Positions 34,113 to 47,930 of a stretch of DNA of 64,000 nucleotides are shown one piece after another (within the stretch, counting starts at the first letter, position 1; each line of letters starts with the position of its first letter). The notes beneath the pieces are model-generated. The model was not told where the DNA came from, did no database searches, and saw only the letters and a list, made by a program, of their open reading frames with translations. A program made the translations under genes and the position numbers. Source of the stretch: Hygrocybe punicea (Eukaryota > Basidiomycota > Agaricomycetes > Agaricales > Hygrophoraceae); assembly GCA_963556145.1 (NCBI GenBank), contig OY744470.1, positions 4,030,001 through 4,094,000 of the forward strand, read 5' to 3'.

Positions 34113-36205
34113 ATGGATCACACCAACAGTCTCCCATTCTCCCCTAGCATGCAGTTTTTCTCAAACACACATTCGTCTCCGTTACACAACAATTATCAGC
34201 AGTATGATTTTGCTGGCAATAATCCGGGACATGGTCAATTTATGGTGTGTGCGTCACACAATGTAAAACTTTACTAATACCATCCTTTAGAGTACAGGAT
34301 CATCAGCAGCCTTGAGCTCGTTTACGCCAAGCCAAGCTCTCTCTCCCTGTCGCAGCATGAATTCAATCAGTAATATGAATACAAGTGGCGATAATGCCAC
34401 ATATATGCACCTGAAACAACATATTCTGGCGCTTGAGAAAGAGAACATTGCCCTTACCACTGAGTTGAGCTCAACGAAGTGAGTTTTCCCATTTGAGAGA
34501 GTGTATCATTGACTTGTTTATATCCGAGATCCATGTTGTCCAAGGTCTTGGAGAGATTGCCGCTAACGAACTCTGAGGCTACGGGAAATAGCTTACACTC
34601 CACCAAACAGCTCGTTGCACCTCTCAACCAAGCGAACTATCCCAACATCAAGTTTTGGACTCAAAAAGCATACAAGAAGGCTCGTCAACACACGATTGGT
34701 GATACAAATGCCCTCGCAACCCAGAAGCGCAAACGTGGCCGGCCTAGACAGAACATTGGTGAGGACAGTGACCAGGAGGATAACATTGAAGGTCGACACA
34801 CATACATCGAGGATATTAACGGAAATCCAGCAAATCGCGACCTTCTCTGGCGTATATCACTCAAAGCAAGGCAATGCTGGTTCTCTATGCGGAAACTCAA
34901 GATGGCACCAGATAGTTGGCGAGTAATCGATGCTGACGCTAACGAGTTCTTCAAGCGCGAAATGCAACATGACTTCGTCGAGTTTTGTCTTTGCGAGGGC
35001 AATTGGAAACTTGACCACTGGGCGACACTGAATTATCCATCTTGGGTTCAGAATCATCTCAAGGGCAAGGACCCGGAAGACCCCAAAGTAAGGTTGAGTA
35101 AGAAGATCAAAACGGACCCAACGACGATACCTGTTACGGCCACTAGCGCTTCTCTTGACGATAAAGGCCTCATTCGCATGGATGAAGACTCTGGTGCAAA
35201 GCCTAATCAAGCCGACTTGCCCACCAACAACAAGCAGTGCGAGGACAACATTCAGCGTGAGGACAACATTCCGCACAAGGATGACAATCGACATGACAAA
35301 CCCACTCCGAGTCCTATCCCAGCTCCAGGTGCGACAAGAATCGTCAACCCACTGTGAGTCTTACTATTATTTGCCATCAAATATTACCAATGGAAATATG
35401 CACTAGCGATAACCTCGACGCTCTGATCGATGACATCACAAACACAAGGAAACCGCTTACAAGTACCAACATGGATGACGCACCTATGGATACGGGTAAA
35501 GTCATCATGCCTGCGAACGCTACGAGTACCAGCATCATCAGCAGCATGGACGACACGCCTGTAAGCGATCCGACTCGTAAAGTCAACGTGCCTGTGAACG
35601 CTACGAGTACCTGCATCATCAACGGCCTAGACGACGCATCTGTAAGCGATGCGACTGGTGAAGTCAACGTGCCTGTGAACCCTACGAGTATCAGCATGGA
35701 GGACACACTTGCAAGCTATGCGGCTACTTGTGAAGGTACCACACCAGCTCCGAAGGACCCCTCTCAGCACATAGCTGAACCGACCACGAGTACGAGCCAA
35801 GGCGGGAAGAAGACTGGCGCAAAGGCCGAGAAACCTTTTCCGAAGAGCGCTTATGCTGTTCCGGGGGCTGCTGATACTCCGATGTACGTCTTACTTGCTT
35901 GTTTGAGACACTAAGCGTTAACATCTTGATATCTAGGAATCTCTGCATGCGTGCATGGTTAGAGACACACCCTGGTGGCTTGAAAGCGGACTTCAAGGAA
36001 TATTACAAGACTCTCGCAAAGGAAGAGCTTCGGGTGAGCGTTCGTAATATTGATTGGCTTGACAACGCTAAGATGGCTCGGAATCACTTTAGCATTATAC
36101 CTCGCTGGCAAAGGCTTTGGTATGTACACCGCTCTCTACTGATCTGAGTCGCAGATTCTAACATTCTCTTTAGAAAGGCAAGAAGACTCGTTCCGAGTCG
36201 TAGAT
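34113..36205 (+). CDS. AT-hook accessory protein of the tnp2-type transposon
   Basis: Exons inferred: 34113-34244, 34291-34478, 34529-35353, 35407-35883, and from 35936; phases agree at each junction. Exon 2 ends in a leucine-zipper-like coil (HILALEKENIALTTELSS). Exon 3 has an AT hook (KRKRGRPRQ), followed by a conserved-looking segment (WRISLKARQCWFSMRKLK). Exon 4 has three imperfect repeats of about 27 residues around VNVPVNATSTCIING. The last exon contains AWLETHPGGLKADFKEYYK. The 3' end is unsure, between 36.12 and 36.21 kb. It lies in tandem 122 bp after the transposase. An inferred role is binding subterminal repeats, like TnpA of En/Spm; nothing proves it. Confidence 0.7.
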
Positions 36206-36631
36206 GGTGCTTCTCGACGCCGACCTCATTCACTTTTTTGCACGATTCACTCTCAGACGAGGCACGGCTGGTATAGGCAATATTGGGGGCCAGGTAACAA
36301 CACATGTGGACACGATTACTGTATATTAGTTTCGGCTTTGCCTAATAGATGTCAAAAGATTTCTTGCAATTACATTAATAGAATGAGAGGAATTGCGAGC
36401 AATTATCATAGATTATTCTAATAGAAAGAGCTGAGAAAATCAACGCCATGACGATGTAGTTAAAATATATTCTCTTAAGATTTAATCTGGTATAATCGAG
36501 GAGTAATCGAGGATAAAAGAAAAATATCTATCATGGAGCCAATCTTGAATTACCATCTTTCACATCCATTATCTCAGCACACAACGGAAGAAAATCGACC
36601 ACAATTGACCGACTTTTCACTGGGGCTCACA

Positions 36632-36804
36632 TGGCACGCTGAACGAGCCAAATCGTAGTATGACGAAAAATCGTACGCATTTTAATATCATTCCACTTGA
36701 GCGCTTGAGCATGCATGCTATCTCGACGCAATCCCATTGGACCAATTACTGATAGATCTGCTTCATTACCTTCGCACCTGACAGTTGCACGCGATAAATT
36801 TGAC
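36632..36804. other. Short intergenic gap
   Basis: Between the transposon and the 3' end of the giant gene. No feature seen. Confidence 0.5.
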
Positions 36805-39800
36805 TCATACTGTAAGAAAAAACACGGATTAGATAATGAAACGCAGCTTAAAGAATGAGGCCCGTACCATCATCTGATTCAAAATCCTCCTCGGTCAACA
36901 TCCTCGCAGACAGAATTTTCCCCAAGTGGGTCAAGGAGTAGCCCATTCCTTTGCGCCGATCTCCGATGAGTTCCTTCAGGTCTGGTAACGGGCTTTTCCA
37001 GAACGGGCAGAGAGAGGCCATGATTCCTCGACGATACTCAGGTTTTATGAACCCATCATTCTGGATGGCCAAACTATCTGCAGCTTGCAGCTCCGTCGTA
37101 TAAACTCCCAAGAACATACAGAGTAGGCGATACTCATCGTGATCTGGAAAATATAGTTGCCCAGCGTAAAGATTTAGCTCTTGTACTAGCCCAGGTGATG
37201 GTGCCACCCAAGAATTCGGCAGCGAAGGAATGCAATAGAATCTGAGATCGTCGAAGGACTTCATCGCTTGAGTGACTTTGGGTGTATATTGGTGGAGATG
37301 CACAGACTTGCTTTGACGTATTTCTGGAAGCAACTCGTTCACTTCGTAAGGGCTGAACACGACGAGGGTTGTGAGACCACCAGATGTACTCGAACAAATC
37401 CAATGGACAGGCCTCAGATAATCTCCACCATCATGGGTTGCACCTTGGATGGCGGTCAAACAGTCTTGTGTTACAAGCAGGTTTGATAATCGTCCATGAA
37501 GTACTTGTCGAGCAGCAGGAGCAATATGAATTGGGGAGAAAGGGGAGTGTTCTCCTATGGACTGTTCCGAAATCGCACCAGTTTGAACAAATTCACGAAC
37601 ACGTTGGTGGACCTGGTGTGTTGCGGCCTTGGCTTTGGGGGGCCTTTCGACTTGATGTTCGCGTTCAATCTCGTGCATCAGCTCTCGTTCTTGTTCCTCT
37701 TCCATCCGGGTTTCCGGGAGAGAGGAAACGCCAAGCCGTTGGCATCGTTCACGGATTTCACGAAATTTGAAGACCACGGGGTTCGATCCAGCAGGCGTCT
37801 CAACTCCATACATGTACCCCAATGTCCGGGCTTCGGTCTGAAGCCAAGAAGGTTTGAGAACGGAAGCATCCGAAGTCTCGGAAAACTCAACCCAGTCTTT
37901 TTGCCGACGAAGGTAGTCAACACCTTGCTGAGCCCAATGAGGAAGATAATGCTGGATTTCCGTACATGTTTCCATCATGGCCCACCGCAAGACGTCCAGG
38001 CTTCTAACCTTATCAGACGTGGTCATACCAGCCGCCTCCCGAATTTTGCGATCGACTTCTAATGGAGCTATAAACATCACTGATTGACCATATCCAAGCT
38101 TTCGCATACGCATACAGCCTAAATGTGTTGGTTAGTGGCCTAACGCACTATTGTAGTCATGCCTTCTGCTGACCTTGAAGAAGACGATCTTTCGTAACTT
38201 TGGGTCCCAACGTGACAGCAGCCCGAGTTTGTCGGGGTAGTTTCAGGTCAGTGCCCCTGGTATGTACGTCATCCAGATACACCAAACACTTGTCTAGTTG
38301 CTGGTTGAAAGGAGAAGATATGAATGGCTCAGGTGTGCCATCTCGAGTCAGGACAGTCAGGTCATCGTTATCGTCAAAGAAGATGGCGGCCTCGACATTT
38401 GGCTTTAACGAGAGCCAGGATTTGACCAACTCAAAATTGTGCATCTCCAGAATCTGCGCCCCCACGTCTAGCAAGACTCGGATTTCCGGAGTCTGAGATA
38501 CAAGGAGCTTGAGGAGACTCTCTGTTGAGGGAGGAGGGCTACCATCGCTCTGAGCACACAGGTAGTAATCATTCTCTGGTTGTAATAGATACCCAAGGAC
38601 CTTTGCGTTCGTGCTCAACTGCTTGAGATCACATTGCGCAATGGATGTCGGAAGAAGATAGTGGTTATCATTGGTGCCGCTGAATCCGGTCGTAGGGTGT
38701 GCCTTGCTTTCCGCAATGTCCCACCCGGAAGTCGCTAGTTTTTGTGGGAATTCTTTAGCTTCCTTTGGGAACACAACTTGCGCCAAATAGAAATCAACGA
38801 CAGCCCGGTTGCGACGGAAGAGTGGTGTAAGGAGGGTGTTACGCTGCTTGACATCTCTGAGGTTGACCCCGCTGAGCTGGCGTAAAATCTGGGGTACAGA
38901 AGTACCACCGGTACGTATCCAGTTTTCGTATTCCATGGTGGGGTTATCCAGCTTGAAAAGACACTGAAAACAAATATCCACTTGTTTCTCAGAGAGGCCT
39001 TTGTAGTAGTAGCTGAGACAGGTAAGCGTGATTGCGACATCTGGATGCCCGAAATCGGCTCTTAGCGCTGGAACGTCTTTAGCTCGATAAGGGACAGCCA
39101 ATAATGAGCGATGGAAGTCAAGCCCATAGTCTACTCGCCATCGCCTTTCCTTCAAAGCGAACACCAGGATCCCATGACCAAGGAGGCCGCGTAGCAACAA
39201 GAAACTCTTCCACGAGCTACTGTCTTTGCAGTGTTCCTCGAGCAGAACAGCATCCTCTGGGGGAACGTTGATATTGCGGATGAAGTCGGAAGCAATTCGG
39301 CGGATGCGTTCAGGAAAGAAGGCAAAGGAGCAATTGGAGAGTGCCCCATTCAGAACATCTTCTGCAATCAAGGAGACAAGCTTTGCACCTGCCTCGACTT
39401 GAAACACGCGAACAGAAGGAAAACTTCCTTCATCGCCTTCTTCAACTTCCATTCCTAGAGGAAACCCCTTTTGTACGTCTGATGCATGTTTTCTTACAAG
39501 CGAAAGGACTTGCTGAATAGTTGTCCAACGGTCCGGATGGTGTTCAATAGATTGCTGTTGTCCAACCGCGTATACCAACTGGTATCGGACATGTAAGATC
39601 TCGTCACTTTCATCAAGAATGTCTCTTGATTTGCCCTCAAGCCACTTCTGAGAACCCACTAAATGTTCCGCCACTTCCTTATCGGCGACAGTTGTCGAAC
39701 ACAGAAGTCGGTCAATGCCCATGAGCTTGAATGAAAGTATGTGTTCTGGCTGCACAACCAGAATACCACCAACACGCATGCACTCTTCATACAAGTTCTG

Positions 39801-42800
39801 GATGAGCTGTGCTTGTGGGGTCCCAACCCGGATTGTACGAGAAAAGGGCATGTAAAAGATCCGCCGATTTGCCAGACCGCTTAAACGTCCAACAAGCAAG
39901 TGGAACATCTGCCTAGCGAGCGCCTTCAGCACAACTACCCTCACCAGCTTCCAGCCATCTGCCAATACGACGGAAACCAGGGGAACGATCACAGACGACT
40001 TCCCTTCTCCCATATTAAGTTGGAAGACTGAGTTCTGCCTTGAGGAAGGCGTGATCATTTCCTTCGCAAAGCGAATTTGAATAGGCCGCGCATGGAAATT
40101 ACTGTCCACCTTTACCAAATCAAGTCAGCCGTGATCTCGTGCAGGATAAGGGCAGTTTACCTGGATCAGGAGCCAGTCTGGGTTCTGCATTGCGTCACTC
40201 CTGCTGTATATCGTATTCTTCAACTCTTTAAAGAAGTCCTCGTAATTTGTAAGGAGAGCGAAATCAATGAGACGTTGGGATCGTTGAAGACACAGTAGTC
40301 CTTGAGCAAAGGAGATCAGGACTTGTTGCCACTGAATCGACAGATCGGCGAAACAGGTGAATGTCAGTTGACTCAGGAGAGACCTTGTCGTGATGCGTGG
40401 CCAGAGCCCGGCCGCGGACATCGCAAATTCTATTCGATTCGAGGGCGACAATGATTCACGTATTGTTTGAAGCACTTTTCGAAGATGAGTAGCGCACTGG
40501 TCTCGGTGCTCAGCGAGGACACCCACGGAATAGGGCATACGATCCGGGATGACTTCGATCGCTTGATCATGTAGAGCCTGTTGACTTATGCCCAAGTCAT
40601 TCCCGTAGATTGCATGGAATGCGTTAGGGCTGCGCTGGAATTCGGCAAGTATTGGTCGCAAACCAGATTCCAAGGGAAAGCAAAGTGAGTCAGCTCCTAA
40701 GACAGTGGGAGCATCTCGTTTGAAAAGATGGTCAAACGAAATGAACCCCTGAGTAGAAGCAGATATATCGGAGCAGGGTATAAATGCATATAATGGCCGT
40801 GTCGGTGGCGGATCCACCAGGCAAGCGTCATCCAACTCAGTTTGAACTTGTTGAAAATGATGACGTAGCTCTTTGTTATGATACCAGCTCTGAAAACATT
40901 GGCTGACCACTTCCATCAGCTTCGGAATGTCAAGGAAGGCAAAGGCAAAACGTAGAGCTGATGGCTCTGGATGAAGCGTCTCGCAGGGCCACTGATCCAT
41001 TAGCATGTCAACTACCTCCCGTACCTGGGAGTCACGATGGACGTCATAGTGTGACATACGTCTTAGACCGAGTTCAACCAGGGATTCCCCAGAATTGGCC
41101 GGAATGCGGATTGCGGGACTGTTTTCGAATGGTATAGCAGAGGAGCAACTCATCTCCACTAACCTATCTCTCTGCGGCTGAAACCCATCAGTGAGATTGT
41201 AGGAGGTCCACGGAGGTGGGTCCAAATCGCGAAAATGAGGGATGGTAGCAAATGCAAGCAAGGTGGGGATAAGGTTTTCCCATTGTGGTGAGACATACCC
41301 GAAAGCGCACAGACTGAAAGCCAACTGGTAGCGGTTCTCGAGTCTCAAGCTGGTACGACACAGGTTGTAAAGAGACATCCATGTCGTTGGTAGATCCAAG
41401 TCGAGCCAGACTCGACAATACGACAACGTCAGCCCCTCTCGTGGACCAGACAGGCGTCCCCAATCTTTGACAATGTCAAATAGTTGAGGAGACGTATGTA
41501 GTTTCGCTGGCCAGCAGTGCACCAACGCGGAGATGCTGGCAACTGTAGATTCTCTGTCAAGGACAAGATCCCGAGAGGCATATTCAGCGTCTACATTGTC
41601 CGATGAAAGGAGAGTTGCGAGTTCTTCTGAATAGTAGATCGCAGTACGGCGTGCAGCGCGTTCGATCAAATGAGCTCCGCTTTCCGACAAGTGAATTTCA
41701 GCGCTGGATCCACTCTGAAATAGCTGTAGACGTGCCGCATACTCAAGTATTGTGTTTGAGACCATCCTGAATCCGTGATGCTGTGCCAGGGGCACGAGCT
41801 CCGACCACTTGACTGTTTGCATGACCTCCTTATGGGCAGGATAAAATGTCCGCTCAGGGGTTAAAGAGCTGATTTGACGCAAAATGTCAATCTCGTCCGC
41901 AGTAAGGCTCTGAAAGGATTGACAACCGGAGGAACGCAATTCGTGCAAGGCCTCTTCAGTACCCGTGCGTCCCGTCAAAGCATCCGGTAAGCAGTGACTA
42001 CTGGTGGCATGCAGGTACACTTTGTATAGTTTGCTGATCAAGCTGACGTTACCAACAAGGCGACCGAGTTGAGTGTCGACGTTATATTTGTGGTATGGAA
42101 CCTGACATTTATATTTCGTGTGGATCTTGATCATAGTGTGATTGCCTTTCGGCTTGAATTCGAGTCTGCCGAACGGAATAATGACGCAGCGAGACGGTTC
42201 CGTGTGGGCCAAGCTCTTTTCCCGCAAGACCATTTGATTTAATAGTCCAAACATGGTCCCCGACGACTGATTTTCATCAATCACCATCCCCGGCATATTT
42301 TGGGACTCCAGCTGTTTTTCGTTGTTCACGAAAAAGGAGAGCTTGAATCGAGGAAGATCCACCGATAATGGATGACCAGCCAGAGGGCATGTGATGGTGA
42401 GATACTCCGCATATTCCAGTGCATTTAAGCGGGCTGATACCATTTTGAACGTCGGACTACGGATGTCAACCAGAAGGCACGATGTTTCCTTTCGCATTGT
42501 CGAATGCCCACACGTAGAGAAATAGATCCGCCAATTTTCACGAGACGATTCCCACAAATTCTCAAGTGGCCTCAGTTCGATTTCGCAACTAGAAAGATCG
42601 AACCAGTGCGTGTAATCATCCACAAACCACGTCGGCATATCACCACGCAATTTTTCGTGCGGGACAAGTTCAAGGGTTTCAGTACCGCGTCTAGTTCGGA
42701 CCACGAGCGTCTGGTCATTTTCTCGCAAAGCAAAATGGACCTGCAGGCAAATCAGACTGGAATATTGAAAGAGAGACGAAGGAACGGCACCTGATAACCG

Positions 42801-45800
42801 GATATTTCGCCTCGACTTTCAAATTCAAAGCCTAGAAGGCCTGAGGGTATGACATCTAATATTTTCTGTGAAACGATGTGATCAGCAGTTGAGGGTCAGC
42901 CGCAAGTGATAAACCTACATTGCCCAAAATACGAGAGTAAGTTGAATGTGTTTCGATCTCTTGGGGCAGGCGACCAAGCGGCTTTCCGTCGACAAGTAAT
43001 CGTCCTTCGAGAATATTCAAATCCACGTGTTGTGATTCACGACCAGCTCCAGCCGCAGTTTCAGAAGTGAGCCAACGGTCGTTCGGTGGTGGGTGATGGT
43101 GCCATTGGGTCCCTGAGCAATAAGCGGGCCAAAGTGCGGCAATCGCATGGTCTAGTCCCTCACGATGCTGTTGAATTTTTTCGCAGAGCACGGGCTCCAG
43201 TGTGTGAGATAACCGCCGGTCACGTTCCAGAAGTCTTCGGAAATGCATCGGTACAGCTGAAAGGGTTCGGGGTGTGTTGTCGTGAATGACAATGGCACAC
43301 TCTAGTAAAACAGCATGGTCTTGTGTGGATGTGAGGAGACCTGGAAGATGGTTAGTATCGACATCGTAGGTGCCCCGACACGTGGCCGCCATTTCACACA
43401 AACACTGCCGAAATTCTGGAATGTTATTTTGATGCTTGTTGGCGAAGTGTCGCATCCATCCAAAAGTCACTTTGCGGGCTTCACGAAGTAGAGAGTACGC
43501 GCGACGGATGACAGAGGGATTATTTGCTGACGCCAAAAGGCGGGCGGTGAGAGTAATGACGGTCCTCATCGACACCGCTTCTTGCCAATTCGCCTTGATA
43601 CTGAGCATCAAGTCGTTCAGTTGATCCAACAGGACAAGACCAAATTCGATGCTGGACAACTCTGCATGCCACTCCCATTCGTCTTGGAACGGTCCAATCT
43701 GGTATGCAGCCTGCATCAACAAAGTATGCACCGCTTCCTGGCGAAAGCTAAGGATTCTCGCTGGCAGTTCCCTGGCGATGTTGAGCCACTGCAGTCGACC
43801 TCCGGCCCGCAAGCTGGCAAATGCAATGTATTCGTGCAGATTCATATCCTGGTGGCATTTGCATTGATTCGCTAGGACTTGGTTAGACGTATGACACGTT
43901 TTGTCAACAGCGGACTGCAGATTTTCATACGGGCCCGATTCGAGCTGAAGCGTACAACGTTTCATTATGCTGCATTTCGCAAAACAATTAGTGGCCCAGT
44001 TTTTTGCGGAATCATCGAAAAGTCTAAATTGCAAGCCATTGTTAACACAAACAGAATCGTTGCCGCAGGGAATCGAGATATTTTTTTTTTGAGCATCCTC
44101 AATGGACGCCAAAGTGATCCTCCATAGCTGAGGGGGAACAAAATACTTCTGTAAACCCTGATATTTGGCCAGGAGAACAGAAGGCTTCGCCGAGATCCTT
44201 GAGTGCATCCCGATTGGTGTGCAAATGTCGTACAGGGTCCTGTGAGTTGTTGCTCGCCAAACACAAAAGGCAGTGGGACAAGCTAGTTCAACCACGGTGG
44301 CCATAGCCATTAATGGATTTGTCGATAATGGCCACTCGTATACACGAATTTTCAAAGCGGCTGCTTGACTTTCGAGGGAACACCTCGAACAAGACCTCTC
44401 ATGGCGGGTAATGCCTCTCAAGTCAACCCAATATTCATGGTCCAAAACACGAGCAGCGTCCACGAGCCTGTTATATTCTTTGTTCTTGCGCTCGAGTTCT
44501 GCAATTTTGTCATCCCGTTCCGAAGTTGCATCAGCTTCGATGCGAGATTTAAGGGACTGGTGACGGGCTGATTGTTTAAAGTAGCGCACGGCGAAAGAAT
44601 CATTCGTCAATGTGTCGGTGAAGACCGACCAACCAGGTTGGGCAAATTGGTGACGTTCGCGTAGGTACTTGATAATCAATGCAAGACGCTCCATCGACTT
44701 GGATCCACGAAGGAGGAGTGACTCCAGCAGCTGAAGAGGTACCTCAGGTGAATAGTCCCGCAGTAATGGGCACTGCGCCATGGCCAGTTTGTCCAGTGCA
44801 ATCCACAACTCAAAAACAGCGAGGAGCATCAAGGAAAAATCCTCCGGATTGGAGGCATACAGTGTAAGCGCCGCCTCGTAGTACTCATCGATACGAGCAG
44901 CAAGCGTAACACATGCTAATTCTTCATGCAGATTACTGGCGACCCAATTGTCGATATCGTTCTGTACCGAAAGCTCAAAATCAGCCAACAATACGAACAA
45001 ATCGGCTTCAGATGACTGGAATGGATTCTGCATGAATGCATGATTATCGCGGAATCTCGGAGAGTGTTTGGGATTGAAATCGTATGGCGGATGCGGTAAG
45101 GATTGGCCTCGCAACACCTGTTCAAGATAAGGTTTGCTGTTGCAAAGAGACAATTTGGTATCCGCGAGAATATCTAGAGCATCAGGAGTCCAAGGCGGCG
45201 ATATGGCTTGGTCTGCCTGCACTGCCAACCACCTGTCCTGCTGAATTCTCTCCGCCTCCTCTCCAGCACCGGCCACCTCTTGAAGCACAAATCCGGGAGT
45301 TGCGGAGCCCAGCTTGTACAAGTGCCGACTCATCTTCGCTCTCATGCAGAATATGAGGTCGCTTGATAGGTCTTCCGTCAATGCATCTCGCAATATCTTG
45401 GCCATCAAAAATATGATGAATGCTTTGTAATCGATATGGCTTTTGCTTTCCTCGTAAAGTGTCGTTTGGAGAGCTACACGGATGACGAGCCAAAGTGAAG
45501 ACCTCCGCCAGGAATTTGTCGTATTGTTCCCAAGGACATCGTCTCCGATCCTCTTCCGGATGCGAGTGACCTCCGCTACCTGCCCCACGCCGCGAAGGAT
45601 CCCTGTGAGAAGCTGAGTGATGTAACGTGGATCTGCACTATCTCTTTCTTCAACCACTGTTGATCCCGCTTTGCTTGTGGTTGCGGCTGAATCAAGCACA
45701 TCTACATCCATCTGCGTGAGAAACGACGCCAGCTCTTCTTGGAGATATGGATCGTCGATGATTTGAGACGGAACCTCGACTGCAGGTCCTGGGTAGGAGC

Positions 45801-46183
45801 AGAGTAACTTTCCTTTAGCCTTCATGACGGCCTCGGCTGGAGGAGACACCTCGAATGATTCAAACACAGTTTTGTCTTCGAATTTTCGGAATATGACGCC
45901 GGCATTTTGCGCTCGAATGAAAAGCGCTATCGTGTCTGAGAAGAAGGGCTCGGTTCGGCGAGAGAGTACAGAAAGTGAAGTACATTACCTCCCGAGTGCA
46001 TATTGGCGATAGACTGCTTAATGTCTTGGGTGGAGAACACATCGAACTTCTGAGACATGCAGAGGTTCTCCAGCATCCTCAGGATTGGGTCCCATCGCAA
46101 TTTTTGGTTGAGGGGAAGACAATCTCAGTATTGCTCAGCAAAGCGATGGGTCCACTCACAAAGGGTGTGATCCTTGGTGGCGT

Positions 46184-46342
46184 TGGAGTAGTGGGACCTG
46201 GCAGTCACGTGACTGGGTTCCCACGGTTGACCTAGTTAGTAGCCTTCCTGATGTAGTAGAGAGACCCATTCCTATCCTATCCAGTCGACTTCCACCTCGA
46301 GTCCTGCGTGAGCCCCCGGAGAGGTACCTCGGTACCTCTCCA
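46184..46342 (+). repeat. 5' LTR of element A
   Basis: Starts TGGAGTAGTGGGACCTGG and ends CCTCTCCA. It contains the palindrome GTCACGTGAC (46204-46213, an E-box-like site) and near its end a perfect hairpin, GGAGAGGTAC - CTCG - GTACCTCTCC. Confidence 0.9.
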
Positions 46343-46357
46343 TCGTGGTGATGAGAG
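46343..46357 (+). promoter_or_regulatory. Probable primer binding site, element A
   Basis: TCGTGGTGATGAGAG follows the 5' LTR and is identical to the bases after the 5' LTR of element B (complement of 61115-61129). Conservation between otherwise diverged copies supports a primer site, probably TGGTGATGAGAG. Confidence 0.6.
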
Positions 46358-47337
46358 TGTTTTCGACTCACTGCTTTCTTTTTCTGGACTTTCTCCTCTT
46401 TTTGCCTTTCTTTGCTGGATTTTCTCGCGAGACGACTCTTTTCGGCCTCACCACCCCCTGCTGCGCGACGGCAGATTTTCTCTTCATTCACAGCCGTACA
46501 TCAATCGCGCTACCCCCCGGCACTCTCGCTCAGTCCACCAGGGCCCCGCGTCGACCATCGTTGACCCAGAGACGCGGACTCGACCCTTTTCGAGCACCCA
46601 AAAGCCCCAGGCCGCGTCACCCGCGTCCACGCCCGGTTTTTTCTTCTCAGACCCAGGACGGCCTCTCAAGCCTTCCTTGGACGTCTTACGGCCCCCGTTC
46701 TGCCCCACGTCGTCCATTTTTGACGCCCAACGGCCACCCGCGTACAGCCGCGTCACCACCTTTCGACCCCCCATATTTTAGCATTCCCCGGCCCCACACG
46801 TATCCATCTCGGTCCCTACATCCACGCTCGACGACCCGGTGCTTACGTCCTGCCCAGAAGAACCCCCCACCGCGCTTCATTGCCCCAAACGAAGCCGTCC
46901 CGCCCTTTTGGTCACCCCACGGATCTGCCACGTCACCACTTTTAGACCCCTGTTTCTCGTCACCCCCACCCCTACACGGACTCATTCGACTCCCGGCATC
47001 ATCGTTCCACCGGCCAGGACCCCCCGTTCCCCTTCGTTGCACCAAACGAACCCCCGCCGTCACCTCCAGACACCCCAGCCCCACGCCACGTCACCATCGC
47101 GCGGCTCCATTCCGCCAACGTAGCCGGCCCCAGGTCGACTCACGACACTCACGGCCCACCCGTTCACCATCCCGGAGCACCCCACCTGCCTCCAATACCA
47201 CGAACGGACCGTGCCCACCGCCCCCAGACCCCCACCGCGTTCCGCCACGTCACCACCCCCCGGCCGGTTTCTTGCACCATGCCCGGCCCCGCGAGCCCTC
47301 GTTCAGCTCCCCGTGGCCCCGTTCTCGACCGTGGTGA
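46345..47337 (+). other. Pro/Arg/Ser-rich open frame in element A
   Basis: A 330-codon frame of Pro, Arg, Ser, His and Thr with no domain. Element B has a frame of similar position and composition but no clear sequence match. Probably a result of C-rich DNA, not a gene. Confidence 0.35.
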
Positions 47338-47895
47338 CTACCAAGGACAACCCAACGGCACCATGTACCCCATGCCGACCCAACAAACCGCCGCGATCCC
47401 TTCGCGTGATACGCCTACCCCCTTCGCGTCGAGATACTATGCCCTCGTTAGTACAACCCTATGCCCTATCATTTATTATAGCTTTTATCACAGTCTCGTC
47501 CCCGTTCCCCCCCACCTCTGGATGTCGATTAAAGTCTACCTACGAGCCGTCACTACACTTGTTCATACACCTGTTCACCTAGTTCCACCAACACCGTTAC
47601 GTTTTCGATCACCAGAACTTGCACGCTGCACTGAGTACTTGCCAGAGCAATTCGAGCGATTTTGGATCTTGCGTCGTAAGCCCTAACCCTCGTGAGGAAG
47701 GCATTCGGAGAGTTTGAGTTTGAGAGAGGAGTTCTATAGAGTCTGGTCATCTACCGCCCCCTGCGCGAGGACGACTTCCCGCTTCACGATATAAGGCCCT
47801 GGCCTTGAGTCAAGGCTTTCTGAGGGACTGGGAGTTGTGGCTTTAGAGTTTTTTGGTCAGTTTCGTTTGTTTTGTGTTCTTTTCTGTAGCAGTTG

Positions 47896-47926
47896 GCGAC
47901 GAGGGCGTCGCCATGAGGAAAAGGGG
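47896..47926 (+). promoter_or_regulatory. Hairpin and polypurine tract, element A
   Basis: GCGACGAGGGCGTCGC (47896-47911) is a perfect 6-bp stem with AGGG loop; GAGGAAAAGGGG (47915-47926) follows, four bases from the 3' LTR. Both are kept in element B (58391-58406 hairpin, complement). Confidence 0.7.
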
Positions 47927-47930
47927 CACT

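Larger units (their letters stand above)
30653..36624 (+). mobile_element. Two-gene tnp2-type (CACTA/Plavaka-like) DNA transposon
   Basis: A 5972-bp element with 15-bp perfect inverted ends, CCCAGTGAAAAGTCG at 30653 and its complement ending at 36624, flanked by a 7-bp direct duplication GCTCACA. Inside, on one strand, are a tnp2-type transposase gene and a second gene with an AT hook and a leucine-zipper-like coil. Large transposase plus small DNA-binding protein recalls plant En/Spm (TnpD and TnpA). The end sequence and the 7-bp duplication do not fit canonical CACTA (3 bp), so the superfamily label is tentative. Confidence 0.88.

Noticed and set aside
30605..36700. Helicase gene continuing on the far side of the tnp2-type transposon
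   Set aside because: Joining across the 7-bp duplication did not give a sequence that resembles the C-terminus of MOV10-like helicases.
37496..38062. 188-codon plus-strand frame opposite the DUF3638 gene
   Set aside because: Antisense shadow of the long conserved minus-strand frame.
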